A DNA stretch of 60,000 nt from Polytrichum commune (GCA_950295325.1 OX485808.1:8932501-8992500); one strand, 5' to 3'. Positions 46,101 to 57,899 are shown, counted from the stretch's first letter. Notes: generated from the letters alone by a model not told the origin. Program-made: numbers and translations.

Positions 46101-46770
46101 ATGACACATTCCCGGCCCCACCCAACCTAGTCACTCGGTTGTAAAATGTTGTGCCTATGGACTCCAAATTTGGAATTTGGAATTTCCCACTTGTATGTTT
46201 TCCAATCTTGTAACCATGTGTATATTTAGACATAGAGTTCACATCCACCCCGTATTCTAAAAGACAAAGATTTTCACTAGTTGGCCCAACTTAGATTTCT
46301 TAACCTTGCAACCGTTGGATCTTCTCAAACTTTTGTTGGCACGGTGATACTTTTGTTCCCATGCCTTCATGACAAAGGTGGCTTCTATATGCAAGTGGCC
46401 GATCATGCAAAAGTAGCCGATCAAAACAAATATTCATGATAGTGGACTCAAATGCCTTAACATCAAGGGTGGTATGAGGACTCTAAGTTCATTGGAATAC
46501 ACCTAGGGCACTAAAGGGTTGGAACACATGTCTTGTTGAGTTATGTTCTTAGATCTAACCTCACCACACACCAATCAAATATAGGTGTATGATTAAGGCA
46601 AATAATTGAATAACACCATTGTACCTTATGAAGCAAAGTTGTTGTGTGAAGCATGTTGGTGTACGGTAGGTGTGCATCCGTTGTCACACGAAAGTTGCTA
46701 TATGAGAGCCTCTTAGAAACATATTGGATGCTACCTAACGATTAGTTGGGAAACACCATGTAATTCTAGC
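43180..46770. other. Intergenic AT-rich DNA, nothing recognised
   Basis: Reading frames of up to 102 codons (45590-45898, minus) have no recognisable features. A 12-C run lies at 44510-44521. Confidence 0.45.
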
Positions 46771-46780
46771 CATTTGTTAT

Positions 46781-47015
46781 GGGGATTGTTAAATCGATCA
46801 CACAGTGGTTAAAACAACCACGTAGACAAAGACACAAGCATTGGTCAAATTGTTTAATTCATTTAGTTGGCCATGTTTATTAATTCTAAAATAGAGTTGA
46901 TACCTTGCTCCTCTTCACGTGTGCGATGAAATATCAAATTTTGACATGTCATGTGACCACACAACGCGTTTGTGTGATTGTTTTGACAAACTAAGCAGTC
47001 AATTTAACAATCCCC
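46781..47015. mobile_element. Small inverted-repeat element, possibly Mutator- or hAT-type MITE
   Basis: The ends are GGGGATTGTTAAATCGA and, reverse-complemented, GGGGATTGTTAAATTGA, 235 bp apart. Flanks TTTGTTAT and TTCATTAT match at six of eight positions, so a target duplication of about 8-9 bp is plausible but unproven. Confidence 0.6.
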
Positions 47016-47289
47016 TTCATTATCAAGTCCAACTTTGGGGCTTTGTTCTTGACATTTCATGTCCATCACACAGTCCACAACTTTGAGGGACATTAGTATG
47101 TAATGTAATAACGAACATGCAACACGCTCTTTGTGAGAGTATTTTTATAGGAGGGAGCTTGGCCAATGCAAAGTTTGTGGCCCGTGGGAAGAGAGATGGG
47201 GGAAGTGCGCATTTTGAATTTATAGGAGCTTATCATAGAGAAATAATATATTTCTAGGTGTTCGACAAGTAGAATTCTCTCTTTGAAAC

Positions 47290-47590
47290 AAACACATGCC
47301 TAGTAAAGATGTTTTCATTTTCTGCAAACAAACCATATATCTTGTAAAGATTCTCAAGCTCTTTTCATAGACACCAAGATTGTGTCCTAACTCTTCATTT
47401 GGATGCAATAACTTTGCAATGACCAAAGGTCAATTGTTCTACATGTCAAAATATGATGTCGTTTCCCTTATTTATTGGACTTGGGAAGTGAGTTTAGGGT
47501 ATCTAGATTCAAAATCTCCATACATTTCATATGATACTTAACCGACAACTAGAAGTGAAAGAATGAGAACATAGCGAGTGGTTGAAAACT
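47290..47590. repeat. Dispersed repeat, second copy of 16320-16650
   Basis: Ordered similarity with the 16.3-kb stretch, including CACCAAGATTGTGTCCTA, TTATTGGACTTGGGAAGTG-like and a shared end AGTGAAAGAATGAGAACATA. Confidence 0.7.
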
Positions 47591-48301
47591 AACAAATAAA
47601 CCAAACAATCCCTTAGTATGGGTGACAAATGAACGTGGAAATAATTAATGTTGGCCACTCTACTCGTCTAGTCAGGGTGGAAATACTGTGGGCCCAAGAC
47701 TTGTGTTCTTCCCCTCAGTCTTCCTTGAGACTTCCAACCAACACCTAACATAAAATAAAATATTCACCTTATATCAAAAGTAGCATAAAATAAAATATTT
47801 GCACATGAATTTTCTAGAAGAAGAAAAATTTAGTGTAGCCCACACTAACTTTAAGCTAGAGATTTGGCGTGGGTCAAAAAGTGACGTAGACTCTACATGT
47901 AGTTGTTTGCTAAGAGAGCTTGCCAATACAAGATGCCACCTCACCTCGTGATTATTATTTTCAAGACTTTTGGGCCTTGGGAGTAAGTAGTGTAATAGGA
48001 GTGGATCTAAATAGAGACAATGTTTCCAAAAAATTGTAAAGTTTATGATATGTGGGCCTTATGTGATCACTCTTCTTAATATATTCTAGCATCTTAGAAG
48101 CGTGTTGCAAATTGCCTAATGATTAGGTGGGAAACACCAAGTTATTGAGACATTATTGGGTCAAGCTTCGGGGCTTGGACCCTAACATTTGATGTCCTCC
48201 ATCATGTATGCCATGACTTTGGGGTCCAATGGTGTGTGATGTGATAATTAATCAACATGTAAAGCATCTAGACCCATAACATTACCAAACAACATGCTTC
48301 T

Positions 48302-48392
48302 GTTGTGTGGGCCAAAGGAATATAACCCTGAGATGATGGGAGCTCAAATTGAATCCCTGTCATCTCATGGTTGTATTCCCATGGCCCACAAC
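48302..48392. repeat. 91-nt fold-back (hairpin) with ~39-bp arms
   Basis: The left arm begins GTTGTGTGGGCCAAAGGAAT. The right arm reverse-complemented begins GTTGTGGGCCATGGGAATAC. They pair over about 39 positions with about six mismatches or bulges and a 13-nt loop. Could be a tiny MITE or a microRNA-like precursor. Confidence 0.7.
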
Positions 48393-49169
48393 ATAAAAAA
48401 AACAACATGACGTAAAGTAATCTTATGCCTTATGTGGTCAATGCATCTTACTCAAACACCTCTACTTCATTGGTATATGACAAAGGTGTGTAGTTAAGAA
48501 TGAGGACCTAAAAAAACCACACGACAATGAAATTGGACCGTGTACTCAAATGATAGGGTTTGTTCTAGGTCCTACAGTTCATAGCACACTTGAAAGGGCC
48601 TATGCGATTCTCTAAAGAGATAGAGGATCTTCACTCGACTTCTTATAAAATGTTGCATCTCAATTCCAACTCTACATTTTATAATGCTAGTCTTTGTGCT
48701 TTGCCATTGTTAGTCGTATGAGACAACTATATTTGTGATCCTTACCCAATAGCCACACCCATGCAATTTTTCCCCCCAAAATGAACATGGTTTGAACATG
48801 AGAAAACATGGGGTTGGTTTGAACAAACCCATATTTGGGTGCTTTCATAGTATATATAATTTGGTTGTTTGTATTATACTCAAAGAATGTGAAAAATTGG
48901 AAGCAAAAGTGTATTGAAATCCTCCTTCAATTACCAACAACAATTCAACAAGAAATGTAGTGTATATTATTAATTTTGTCTCAAGTTTGTGAAAGGATGC
49001 CTACATGTGTAGTTACCATACCTCTAATAGAATGGTTAAAATGTGAGTTATTTTATTTATCTATATTGTTTCTAAAATGAGAGCTTGGAGGTACTTGGGT
49101 AAACGGGCATGGTTCACCTATCTTAAATGGACACTTATATCGGAGTGCTAAGGGTTGGGTGAGGATCTA

Positions 49170-49345
49170 AGAGGGGGCATAAAAAAGACACGTGTTTAAA
49201 AGATATTAAAGTTCATGTTGAAATTTTGTTAGTTGTTTTAGGCTCAATAATCAACATAACGGATGTTTGGATATATATATAGAGAGAGAGACCACTTTGA
49301 TAATAAATAATGTTTTTATATGAGCTCCAAACCTTGCAAAGAAAA
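49170..49345 (+). repeat. Dispersed repeat family D1, further copy
   Basis: Blocks TTTTAGGCTCAATAATCAAC, GATAATAAATAATGTTTTTA and ATGAGCTCCAAA match the other D1 copies in order. Confidence 0.6.
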
Positions 49346-49349
49346 TGAC

Positions 49350-50750
49350 TACGGGCATAATTTAGGTTTTCTTTTGATCTTATTTTGACTTTGTGTTTTG
49401 TGTGCTATGAGAAGTGGGTGCAAAGTGAAAAACTTCAATTTGAAGGCCACTTCCCTTGTCATTAACGAAATGAGGTTTGACATGGAAGCAACATTAAGGA
49501 AGAGAGGGAGTTATCACATATGTGTGTACCTCCCCTTCGTCCAACATAAAAACTTGACCCCCTATATGGCTGATTCATCTCAAAAGACTTGGACTGGATT
49601 GATTTGAGGTCTTTTAAACCTATTTTGGTGTCAAATCAACACTAAAAAAACCCTTCATGTTGAATATGATTTTAATTTCGGGGCATTTATGTTGGATGAA
49701 TGAGAGGTGCACTCATAGGCCATAATTCCCTCTCTCCAACAATAACGGTGGATCCCTCAATTTGTCATCATAAACCAACTTTACCCTAGACAACAATAGG
49801 TAAGCAAATATCAAACAAACAATGGGCCCGCGAAGGGTCGGGTCAATGGGGGCCTGCACCGGAATATACCCTCAATACCAACCACAACGTTAAAGGGCTC
49901 AAGACTGGTTTAGACTACGGTGAAGAAGTGCACTAGTGGTCAAGAATTTCAACCTAAGGCAAGGCTATTCAAGACAATGGTTGGTATGGTGGACAAGATG
50001 GAAAAAACAATAAAATAAGAATGCTTCAAGTTAGAATTCTCTAAAGGGCAAGTTTCTTTGCCGTAAGTTATTTGGATTTCAATTAATTAGAGGGGGGGGG
50101 GGGGGGGGGGCAAGGGACCCCGAAAAAAAGACACAAAAACAAATACACATCATGAAGCCCATAGCTGAAATCACTTTGTTCTCTCGGGAACAAATTTACA
50201 AGAAAGACCTTCAAAAGGCCTCATCTGTAGTATAATACCGGATACCCCTATGGAGACGTATAGGGGACCTGATAATCCACATGCGGAGGGTCTCGAGAAA
50301 CAACAACATTGTCGCTAGCATGGGAGCGGGGATTGCATACCATAATGCGGCATTATAAAATATTTATAAAGTCTTTTTTTTTTTTTTTTTTTTAAAAAAC
50401 CTGAAAGTCATCAAAGACAGTAATCATACGTGAGGTCCTTTATGGCAAATCATTGTCGAAAATATTCCCCTCTTCTAAGAGCAGTTCTTCGAGCTCTTCT
50501 TTGCCCAAGTATTGATCCAAGAATGAAGACATTGCGCATGCAAACCATCATTCACGACTTGTCCGGTGTGCCATGTTGTGCGTTATGTATTCCAGTATTC
50601 GTCAGTTCGTGTGGCAACACTCAAGGCTCAGACACTGACATTGAGTTTGAATGTACTAATGCTATATTGTAATATGGAACAAATGGCGAAGTTGAGCGTG
50701 TTTACATTTTCCCTACCGACCTAGACTGATAGTGGTCATGAATTTATATT
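49350..50750. other. Intergenic, nothing recognised
   Basis: Contains a 19-G run (50092-50110) and a long T tract (about 50371-50392). The 80-codon frame at 50430-50672 is not recognised. Confidence 0.45.
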
Positions 50751-50759
50751 TAAAAAAAC

Positions 50760-52282
50760 ATTAAAAAATGCCTCAAATTTTGTTGAGTATTTTAAGATGC
50801 ATTCTAAAATGTGTGTTTTGAAATAAATTAAAAAGAAATGCACCACTAGTTGCAGCCCAAAGCCAACAAGCAAGGATGCTCGCCTCGGGGGGTTTGAAGT
50901 AGGTCGAATTAATCACCATCATGTCCAAAGGAACCATTTGCACCTCCAAACCCGGAGCCACATGCCACGAGCTCCCCACCCTCAAACTTAATTGCATGCT
51001 CCTTCGCCTCCATGTTTAAGTGCTAGCTCTTGCGATTTAAAATACCTCGCCTCATGTTAGAGATCATGGAGATAGAGAGTATTAAAGAAGACATTGGAGA
51101 TGTCTTCCATTTCAATATCATGCAGACATATTCATCATAACCTTCTATGTAGTAGTTGTCCTCCTGACATACATGCCACCGGACCTCAACGGAATAACCC
51201 ATGTCGGATTGGAGTAGAATTCGCCACTCTTGCACATGTGAAAGAGCGTCCCAGCAAGAGTAACACCTAAATACTTCTTTATACAAAAAGCAGCGGCCCG
51301 TTGATGAGCCCTTTGCACTGTATTGCTATGAGAAAGACTCACACGATTATTCAAGCCCACCTTCCCAATTACATGCAATGCCGCTCCCTTTGGTGTAGTT
51401 GTTGTTATAGGGGCACCTCACATGCATAGTGGACAACCCAACACAACACCGTTCTTAGGGCCGCTTTAGACCCAGAGGCCGGGCCAATTCGTTGTGTAAG
51501 AGGTTGGTGTTCCTCACTTGTGCCAAAAGGCTGAAATCGGCCCCAACCCTTTACACCTAGAGGCCGGGTCGATTTGGTGGTATGAATTTTTTTAATCAAA
51601 GAATGCATGGTATGACACAACCCGAGCTCATTGAATTGGGTGCACCCGAAATGGAAAGGCAATTCTTGGCCTCGGGGCCAATGTCAAATTTCAATTAAAA
51701 TTTTTTTTTCTTAGTAAAATACGATTTTTTAGTGAACCATACTTATTGGATCATGTGAAAATATGAACGGCTCTATGCTAGACTATGCTAGATCCGTTGG
51801 ATTATGCTAGATTTATTGAATCGGCCTAGCTACTTGGCCCTAAGACCTTTACATATGGGAAATTTGACCCCCGTTATAATGTTATTATAATGTGTAGTTG
51901 AGACCGGACTCCAACCCAAAAGGGGTTGAAATTTCATGCAATCGGCCTCAAGGGGAATTGGCCCGGGCTCTAGGTGTAAAGCGGCCCTTAGTAGTGCCCC
52001 TCGTTTGTGCCCAACACCCCCTGCCAACTAGCTCACGAACCTCGGAAACACATTTCCCCACTTGCCATCCAATCAAAATATTGGTCTTCACACTTTGGAT
52101 CTAGCGTGTCCCCCGGTCAATGCACCATAACACAACTCGTATATACATACATACATACACACATACATACATATACTCATACGCATACACACGCACACAA
52201 TACGAGTGTTTGAGGTTGCCCAAGAAACTTGACTTCCAGAGAACTCCCCCTGACCAAAAGGTGTTGCTATGTTGGCAGCCAT
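50760..52282 (-). pseudogene. Possible decayed gene split by a MITE, product unknown
   Basis: Minus-strand reading shows protein-like stretches in shifting frames: MAANIATPFGQGEFSGSQVS from ATG 52282, then VGKCVSEVRELVGRGCWAQT just upstream of the family-e MITE. After the MITE come AAFCIKKYLGVTLAGTLFHM, WHVCQEDNYYIEGYDEYVCM and SSWHVAPGLEVQMVPLDM. I recognise no domain. Frame breaks and the insertion suggest a dead gene, or a transposon gene, but chance cannot be excluded. Confidence 0.25.
51458..51987. mobile_element. MITE, PIF/Harbinger-like (family e), TTA target duplication
   Basis: Left TTA|GGGCCGCTTTAGACCCAGAG. Right end reverse-complemented TAA|GGGCCGCTTTACACCTAGAG. The inverted repeats continue through the shared GGGCCAATTC. 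The 530-bp element is flanked by TTA at 51455-51457 and 51988-51990. Confidence 0.9.
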
Positions 52283-52299
52283 CTCATTTTCTCATTCAT

Positions 52300-54160
52300 G
52301 CTTGAAGTTCGTCACCGAAGAAGTCTTGGCCGTAGTGTAAACCCCGACTGGTGAAAAACCCATTTTGTAGGCAATCACATTCCTCCGTTTCTCCTCAAAT
52401 TCTTGACCATTACACTTCTTCGCCATAGTCGAACCGGCCCTTAGATTGAAAGAGATCTAAATCCAATGGCCGTGGGTCCACCCCATCGCAATGGTGACAC
52501 AAGGCGGGGGAAGCCACGTTGGATTGTGGATAGGGTCACCCCCCCTGCCTGCCTACACCTTGCCCCACTAAAAATAAGTGGAGCTTTTTAGTGGGGGCCC
52601 CAAACCCTTCATGGCCACCAAACACCCCCCCCCCCTCCACTAACTTATTCCCAAAACTTGGGCCTACCACATTACGAGCCCCGCATTCGGTCTTTAAAAA
52701 AATACCAATACTTTGGGCCCACTTTTTTGGGTGCATGAATGGTGGCGGTGAGTCATAAAATGCGCTTTGGGTTAATAAGGTTCCTGAATGAGGAGTTGAC
52801 AAAGGGAAAAGGGAAGGGGGGGGGGGGGGGGGGGATTGGGGACGTGTTTGGGTGAGGCTCTCGGCATTTTAGAGAATAAGATTTAAACCGCTTTAAGAAT
52901 TGCATTAAAAATCATATTTAGTGTAACTTATTATTTGGAAGTACGCGATGAGCACTATAAGTATTTATTGTATGTTTCATTTTTGGTCAATAAAAGTCAA
53001 ATTGGTTGTTTGGACATTATAGAAGTAAGTAAATAACCAATGTCGGGCGATCTGACGTGAATTTGAGCCTGTTGGTCCAACCATGCTCAAGAATCCTCTT
53101 GGTGCAGGGTGGGGTTTGTTAGCTACCCTGCGGTGGGTGGGCTCTCGGCTACCTACCTACCTACCTACCTAGTTTTTTAATTTTTAGATTTTGTTTAATC
53201 CCCCCCTGTCAAGTAGAGAGAAGATTTCGCAGCGGGAATCAATTGCCAACCACTCCATTCGAAAATGAGTACTTCTCCACTATCACCCGGTAGTTTAGGG
53301 TCGTCTTGCATCTGGACATTATAGAACATTAACATCTTTGCTTGGTAGAAACTTACATTTATAATAGCATCGTGTAATTCCAAATGGTAAGCAAGTACAA
53401 TATTTACTTTACTCAAGCCAAACTTGTGGATAGCATAGAGGTATTAGAAAGGTGAAAAGAGCAACACCATGTGCACGAAAACTTGTAGCTCCACTAAATC
53501 TCCACACCACATCTATCAAAAAGAATTGTAAGAATTTGTTGTCATCATTTTTCATTTGGACTTTGAAATGCTCACACATCGATTTTAGTTTTTCTATTAT
53601 TATTAAAGGACACGTGGAGCCATGGGAGTGTGTTTTCTTACTTACTTATTGTGGTGATTTATCTTACATTATAGCGATTTTGGTCCAATGTTGTAGTTAC
53701 TTTCTAGTAGAAGCACGTGTTATAAATTTCCGAAGAGTTTTGGAGAAATTAGTGCTAACTAAGTCACACTAATGACCCTTGTTAGTGCACATAGGTTTTG
53801 GAAGTTGTGGTGGATGAAGTTTGAGAGGTTGAAGTAAGAGTGGTGCCTTTCTTAGTGGTGGAGAATGTCTTTGGTAGCATGTGGCTACACTTTAGTCTCA
53901 AACTTTTTTCCATTTGGAGTTGTCACAAATGTATGGGACCTTGAAGGATCCCATGTGGCACACTTGGTTCCGTCAAACCTTTTACTCTTGGTTTTGGTTA
54001 GTCATAAGGTAAGAGCAAGCCCAATCGTTCTTGGATTTGTATCTCCGTCCAAAAATGAAAAGTGGCCTCCGTCCAAGATGCGGATGCAAACCCATGTTAA
54101 ATTGCCACTCATCATGCATTGTTTTCAATACTAACTTTTGAATTTCCTTTAAAATGATCG
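52300..54160. other. Intergenic with homopolymers and repeats
   Basis: C and G runs at 52625-52635 and 52816-52834. A single GGGCC-type end (CCGGCCC|TTA) lies at about 52438 without a visible partner. Nothing coding is supported. Confidence 0.45.
53020..53330 (-). mobile_element. SINE-like repeat with tRNA-like motif, copy 2
   Basis: Reverse-complemented it matches 1086-1290: CCCTAAACTACC(G/A)GGTGAT, CGAATGGAGTGGTTGGC, GAAATCTTCTCTCTACTTGA, GAGCCCACCCACCG and ATTGGTTATTTA. An internal (GTAG)n/(CTAC)n tract has expanded. Confidence 0.5.
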
Positions 54161-54168
54161 ATAATTTT

Positions 54169-54365
54169 CTGAAGTCCCAAACCTCAACCAATTATTTCTC
54201 AAGCACATCCGATTCATCTATAACTAGTATTTTTCCTGATGTTTCAAACCTCGACCGGTTATTTCTCAAACACATCCGGTTCATTTGTAACTAGTATTTT
54301 TTATTCTGAAGTCTCAAACCTCAACCGGTTATTTCTCAAACACATCATGTTCATTTGTAACTAGC
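54169..54365. repeat. ~67-bp tandem repeat, 3 copies
   Basis: Units start near 54169, 54237 and 54305. Each has CAAACCTCAACCGGTTATTT, CTCAAACACATC and TTCATTTGTAACTAG, with small differences. Confidence 0.9.
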
Positions 54366-54744
54366 TGATATTGGAGAATTATAGTAGATCGAAGGTCAAA
54401 AAAATATTGTTTTTTTTTATAGATAACCCTCCTTGCATATCTCTCTCACGTGGAGGGAGATCAAGGCTTCTAACATCACTTTTCATCCGTGTTTGCATTA
54501 CACGCCAGTGAGTGAGTGGCTTCCCTGCATCCGCATTTGCATTGAGGATGTAAAATTGCATTTGCAAATGCAGGGTGAGTGGCGTTGCCCTAAGGAGGCT
54601 AGAACGGACACTTTAAACCCATTTTTATCAGGATATGCAAAATGTGGGTAGCAAGAGATTAACAAATTCATGGAAGTAGGGAGGGTCCTCGTAAATTTTA
54701 AAGATTATACGGATATTTTAATTATTATCAAAATGAAAATTATC

Positions 54745-55110
54745 CTTTTTGTTAAATGATCATATGGGTTTTGTCAATTAGGTGGTTTTTGAGCCTAGAA
54801 TGGTTAACACATCTTGAGTACGAGTACCTTTTCAATGTTTGTCCTTAGACCTACAACCAACCACACCCTACTCACTACAAGTTTTGTGGTTAAGAGAAGT
54901 GATCGAATTAGGACTACTCACTTTAAGACTTTGAGGTCTACAAATAAACAGAGTCTCCCAATTGGCGAAACTTCTCTTAAGATCCGCCAATTTTGCAAAA
55001 GATCTAAGCTAGATGGATCTTAAATGATTACTTTTTCCAACTAGCCCACTTTTGATGGGACATGAAACACATGATTAGCACAAGATGGTTAGCAACTCCT
55101 AATCGAGGTT
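54745..55110 (-). repeat. Dispersed repeat family D1, further copy
   Basis: Contains GAGCCTAGAATGGTTAACAC, GATTACTTTTTCCAACTAGC and AGCACAAGATGGTTAGCAA, all found in other D1 copies. Confidence 0.65.
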
Positions 55111-55149
55111 GTAGCAACACTTTAGACCTTGGAAACCTAACCAACTAAT

Positions 55150-55990
55150 TCAACTATTAGTTAACTAGTTGCCTTTCGTAACTATAGTTGTTTGTGATTT
55201 GACTTGCCAAAAAAAGTAGTTAACTATAGTTGTTTTAGATTTGGTTTGCTGGAAAATCTAGTTAAGTATAGTTATATATATAGTTAACTAAATATCTAGT
55301 TAATTAAAGTTGAGCACAACATGTCCATAGAATTATGTTATAGTGTTGTAGTGTCACTACACTAAATAAGATATTTAGTGTTTGATACACTAAATACCAA
55401 TAACCCTATGAAAGTTAGTAACATTAAATGTAAATTCAAACACTAAATATCAACTATATTAATATGTGGAAGTTACATGTTTGAATTTAGTGTTAGTAAG
55501 AATATGAAAAAAAACAATGATAAAAGAGGAATTCCAACATATCTTCAAATATCTTCTAACACTAATTGTAAAAAAATTGAAAATTAGTGTTGAGCATGGT
55601 AGGGTGGTAATAACATTAAATATAATCAAACACTACATATCTTATTTAGTGTAGTGTGTTATTTGTGTTGGTGGTGTACATGAGGTTCTTCCGGATTCCA
55701 ACACTGTGAGTGATCGTATATAGGAGTTTCTTCATGATCCTCAATGGCCCAAATATATTAAAAGCCCTAAACTGAAGTGAATCGAGAGGCGAACTTCTTT
55801 GAATATGTAATAATGCTTGGATTTTTTCTAATCAACTATAGTTGTTCTTGAATATGGTCTTAATTTTTCTAGGTAACTTTAGTTGTTTTTCAAATTGGTT
55901 TGAATTCTTTGTTAGTTAACTATAGTTGTTCCCTAAAATGTATTGAAAAAAATGTAGTTAATTGTAGTTATTTTGACAGTTGTCCAAGGT
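55150..55990. repeat. AT-rich repeat of TAGTTAACTATAGTTGTT units, split by a CACTA mini-element
   Basis: TAGTTAACTATAGTTGTT-like units occur at 55150-55320 and 55830-55980, on both sides of the element at 55355-55656. Similar units occur near 39495-39570. Confidence 0.7.
55355..55656 (+). mobile_element. CACTA-type mini-element, 302 bp, TGT target duplication
   Basis: The left end CACTACACTAAATAAG is perfectly inverted at the right end (CTTATTTAGTGTAGTG). TGT lies directly outside both ends (55352-55354, 55657-55659), the 3-bp duplication expected for CACTA/EnSpm. Inverted subterminal TTTAGTGT motifs are repeated. It has no coding capacity. Confidence 0.88.
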
Positions 55991-56215
55991 CTGCAACACT
56001 TTCCTCAAGATTTATGAACCTCATATTGAAAATATGATTCATTATCAAAGTGAAGATTCTTGTGCTAATCAAATGGTTGCATAGGTCCCCCCACCTCCCC
56101 CACTTATGCTGACTATTGAACCTATAATGGTTACCATATTTCAAGCACATGTTTGTTTGGCATCCTTTCTTGGAACCACACCAAAACCACATACCACTCA
56201 AGTATGGATACCCTA
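55970..56215 (-). repeat. Dispersed repeat family D1, further copy
   Basis: AAAGTGAAGATTCTTGTGCT, CATAGGTCCCCCCACCTCCC, ATGCTGACTATTGAACCTAT and AATGGTTACCATATTTCAAG match the other copies. Confidence 0.75.
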
Positions 56216-56572
56216 ATACGTAGTGACCGAATAAGGATTGTCTACATGCATTCGACTTCCAATTGAGGTGTCAAATGTGTAGGCGATGAGGTGGTGCTTT
56301 GGTGGATCATATGAGGCATGGAAGGTGGCGAGGAAATCGAGCAAAGTTTGTGGTGCCCCACACATTGACCTTGAAAGATGCGAGAGCCACTTGTTTTGCT
56401 CTAAGTGAGTTAGCTCGACTTGTACTCGAAATTTGAGGGCGTAGCCTAGGATCTCCTCATTGGTGAGGATTGTGGCTTTTGTACGAGTCTTGAGATATCT
56501 ATGGGTGATTCCAAACTTGTAGGTGGCAATGTGGCGTTGGATGTCACTTTTTAGGAAGCTTTCCCACTTCAC
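56213..56572 (-). other. Unrecognised 119-codon open frame
   Basis: Starts with GTG after TAG and contains KTRTKATILTNEEILGYALK and HASYDPPKHHLIAYTFDTS. It looks more protein-like than its neighbours, but I recognise no family. Possibly a transposon protein fragment. Confidence 0.2.
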
Positions 56573-56887
56573 CTAGCCATGTGTGTGTGTCTCTCTAGGT
56601 GGATACTTGGACATATAGATAGATATAAACACCGGCTTCATGAGGAAGCAAGCGTAAATGGAGAGCCTCTTCAAGTGCGTGATCATGTCACCTTTCGGTG
56701 GATGGTTTTTCCTCCTAGGTGTAAGTGCAACTTTGCTATTGTTATCATGGGTTCCTTCAACAATCCTACTATTAGAGGGAGCAGAGGCACAACAATCATT
56801 GGTCAATGTAGTTTTAGAGAGACAATAGACAAAGAGGAACTTTTAATTTGGAGCTTGATTATAGAGGGTCCTCAACCCCTATCAACT

Positions 56888-56890
<3 letters not shown>

Positions 56891-56942
<52 letters not shown>
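56891..56942. repeat. (GA)n microsatellite
   Basis: About 26 GA units without interruption. Confidence 0.97.
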
Positions 56943-56944
<2 letters not shown>

Positions 56945-56949
56945 TCTTT

Positions 56950-57840
56950 TTTTCTTCCAAAGGTTTCCAAACTCGAAGTTTGATCTTCATCTTTTCAAAT
57001 GCTTTGTTCTTCATCAAATGAAGCAAGGGTGGGTGGGTGATATTTTTCTTCATCCCAAGTTTATTGCATTAATAAATAAAACATCCAATATCATAGTCAT
57101 GGACTTAGTGCTATGCTCTAAATTGAGTATGTTGATTTGAAAATCAACAAGGAATATGTATGCTTATCAAAGTAACTAGACACCCAATTGGGCTTCTTTG
57201 CTTTCAAGTCAAAGCTTAATAGCAAGGATTGGCACTTATTTCAAGAGTAAAAGACCATTCAAACATGAGCAATACACCATTGCTTGTGTTCAAAATGTGA
57301 AGAGCCAACCTCACTTGCATCCATGCCACATACAATTGTGTGTCTTCAACTAGGCTCAATGCAATCCATGTCACACGTATGTGTCACATGTAACCTATCA
57401 AATTTGTTGAGATGTTGCAAAATTTTACACTCAATACAAAATATAGAGTAAACAAACTTGTTCTTTTTGCCATAACATGTAGTTTACTTGATTGGTAAGA
57501 ACCTCTTGTACATCAAACACTGCATGATTCCACACTTAGCATGTATCGATTGAGCCTCAATGAATATACTAAGCCAACTATTCTCTCCTCCGAACATGTA
57601 AAGAGTCTTCACGTGGAGGTGTTTAGGGATTAAATGTTAGTTTGGTAGGGTGCAACGTGTACCTTAGGTCATGAATATCGTAATCTTGGTGCGTGGTAAC
57701 TTCCTTTACCACATAATTAGTTTACTCCTGGTTAGGTACAACATAGTGTCCAACATTGGTGTAGGTTCTACTAAGTATTTTATACTTTCTAGGAAGTTAA
57801 TTGATTTCTCAAGAGTTTTGCACTTTACTATTTTAAGGTT
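56950..57840. other. Intergenic, nothing recognised
   Basis: AT-rich, no gene or repeat structure that I can support. Confidence 0.5.
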
Positions 57841-57843
57841 TAA

Positions 57844-57845
<2 letters not shown>

Positions 57846-57898
<53 letters not shown>
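57846..57898. repeat. (GA)n microsatellite
   Basis: About 26 GA units. Confidence 0.97.

Positions 57899-57899
<1 letters not shown>

Noticed and set aside
52304-52442. A sixth TWA-GGGCC MITE ending at 52438
   Set aside because: Only a right-hand end (CCGGCCC|TTA) is visible; no matching left end was found within 900 bp.
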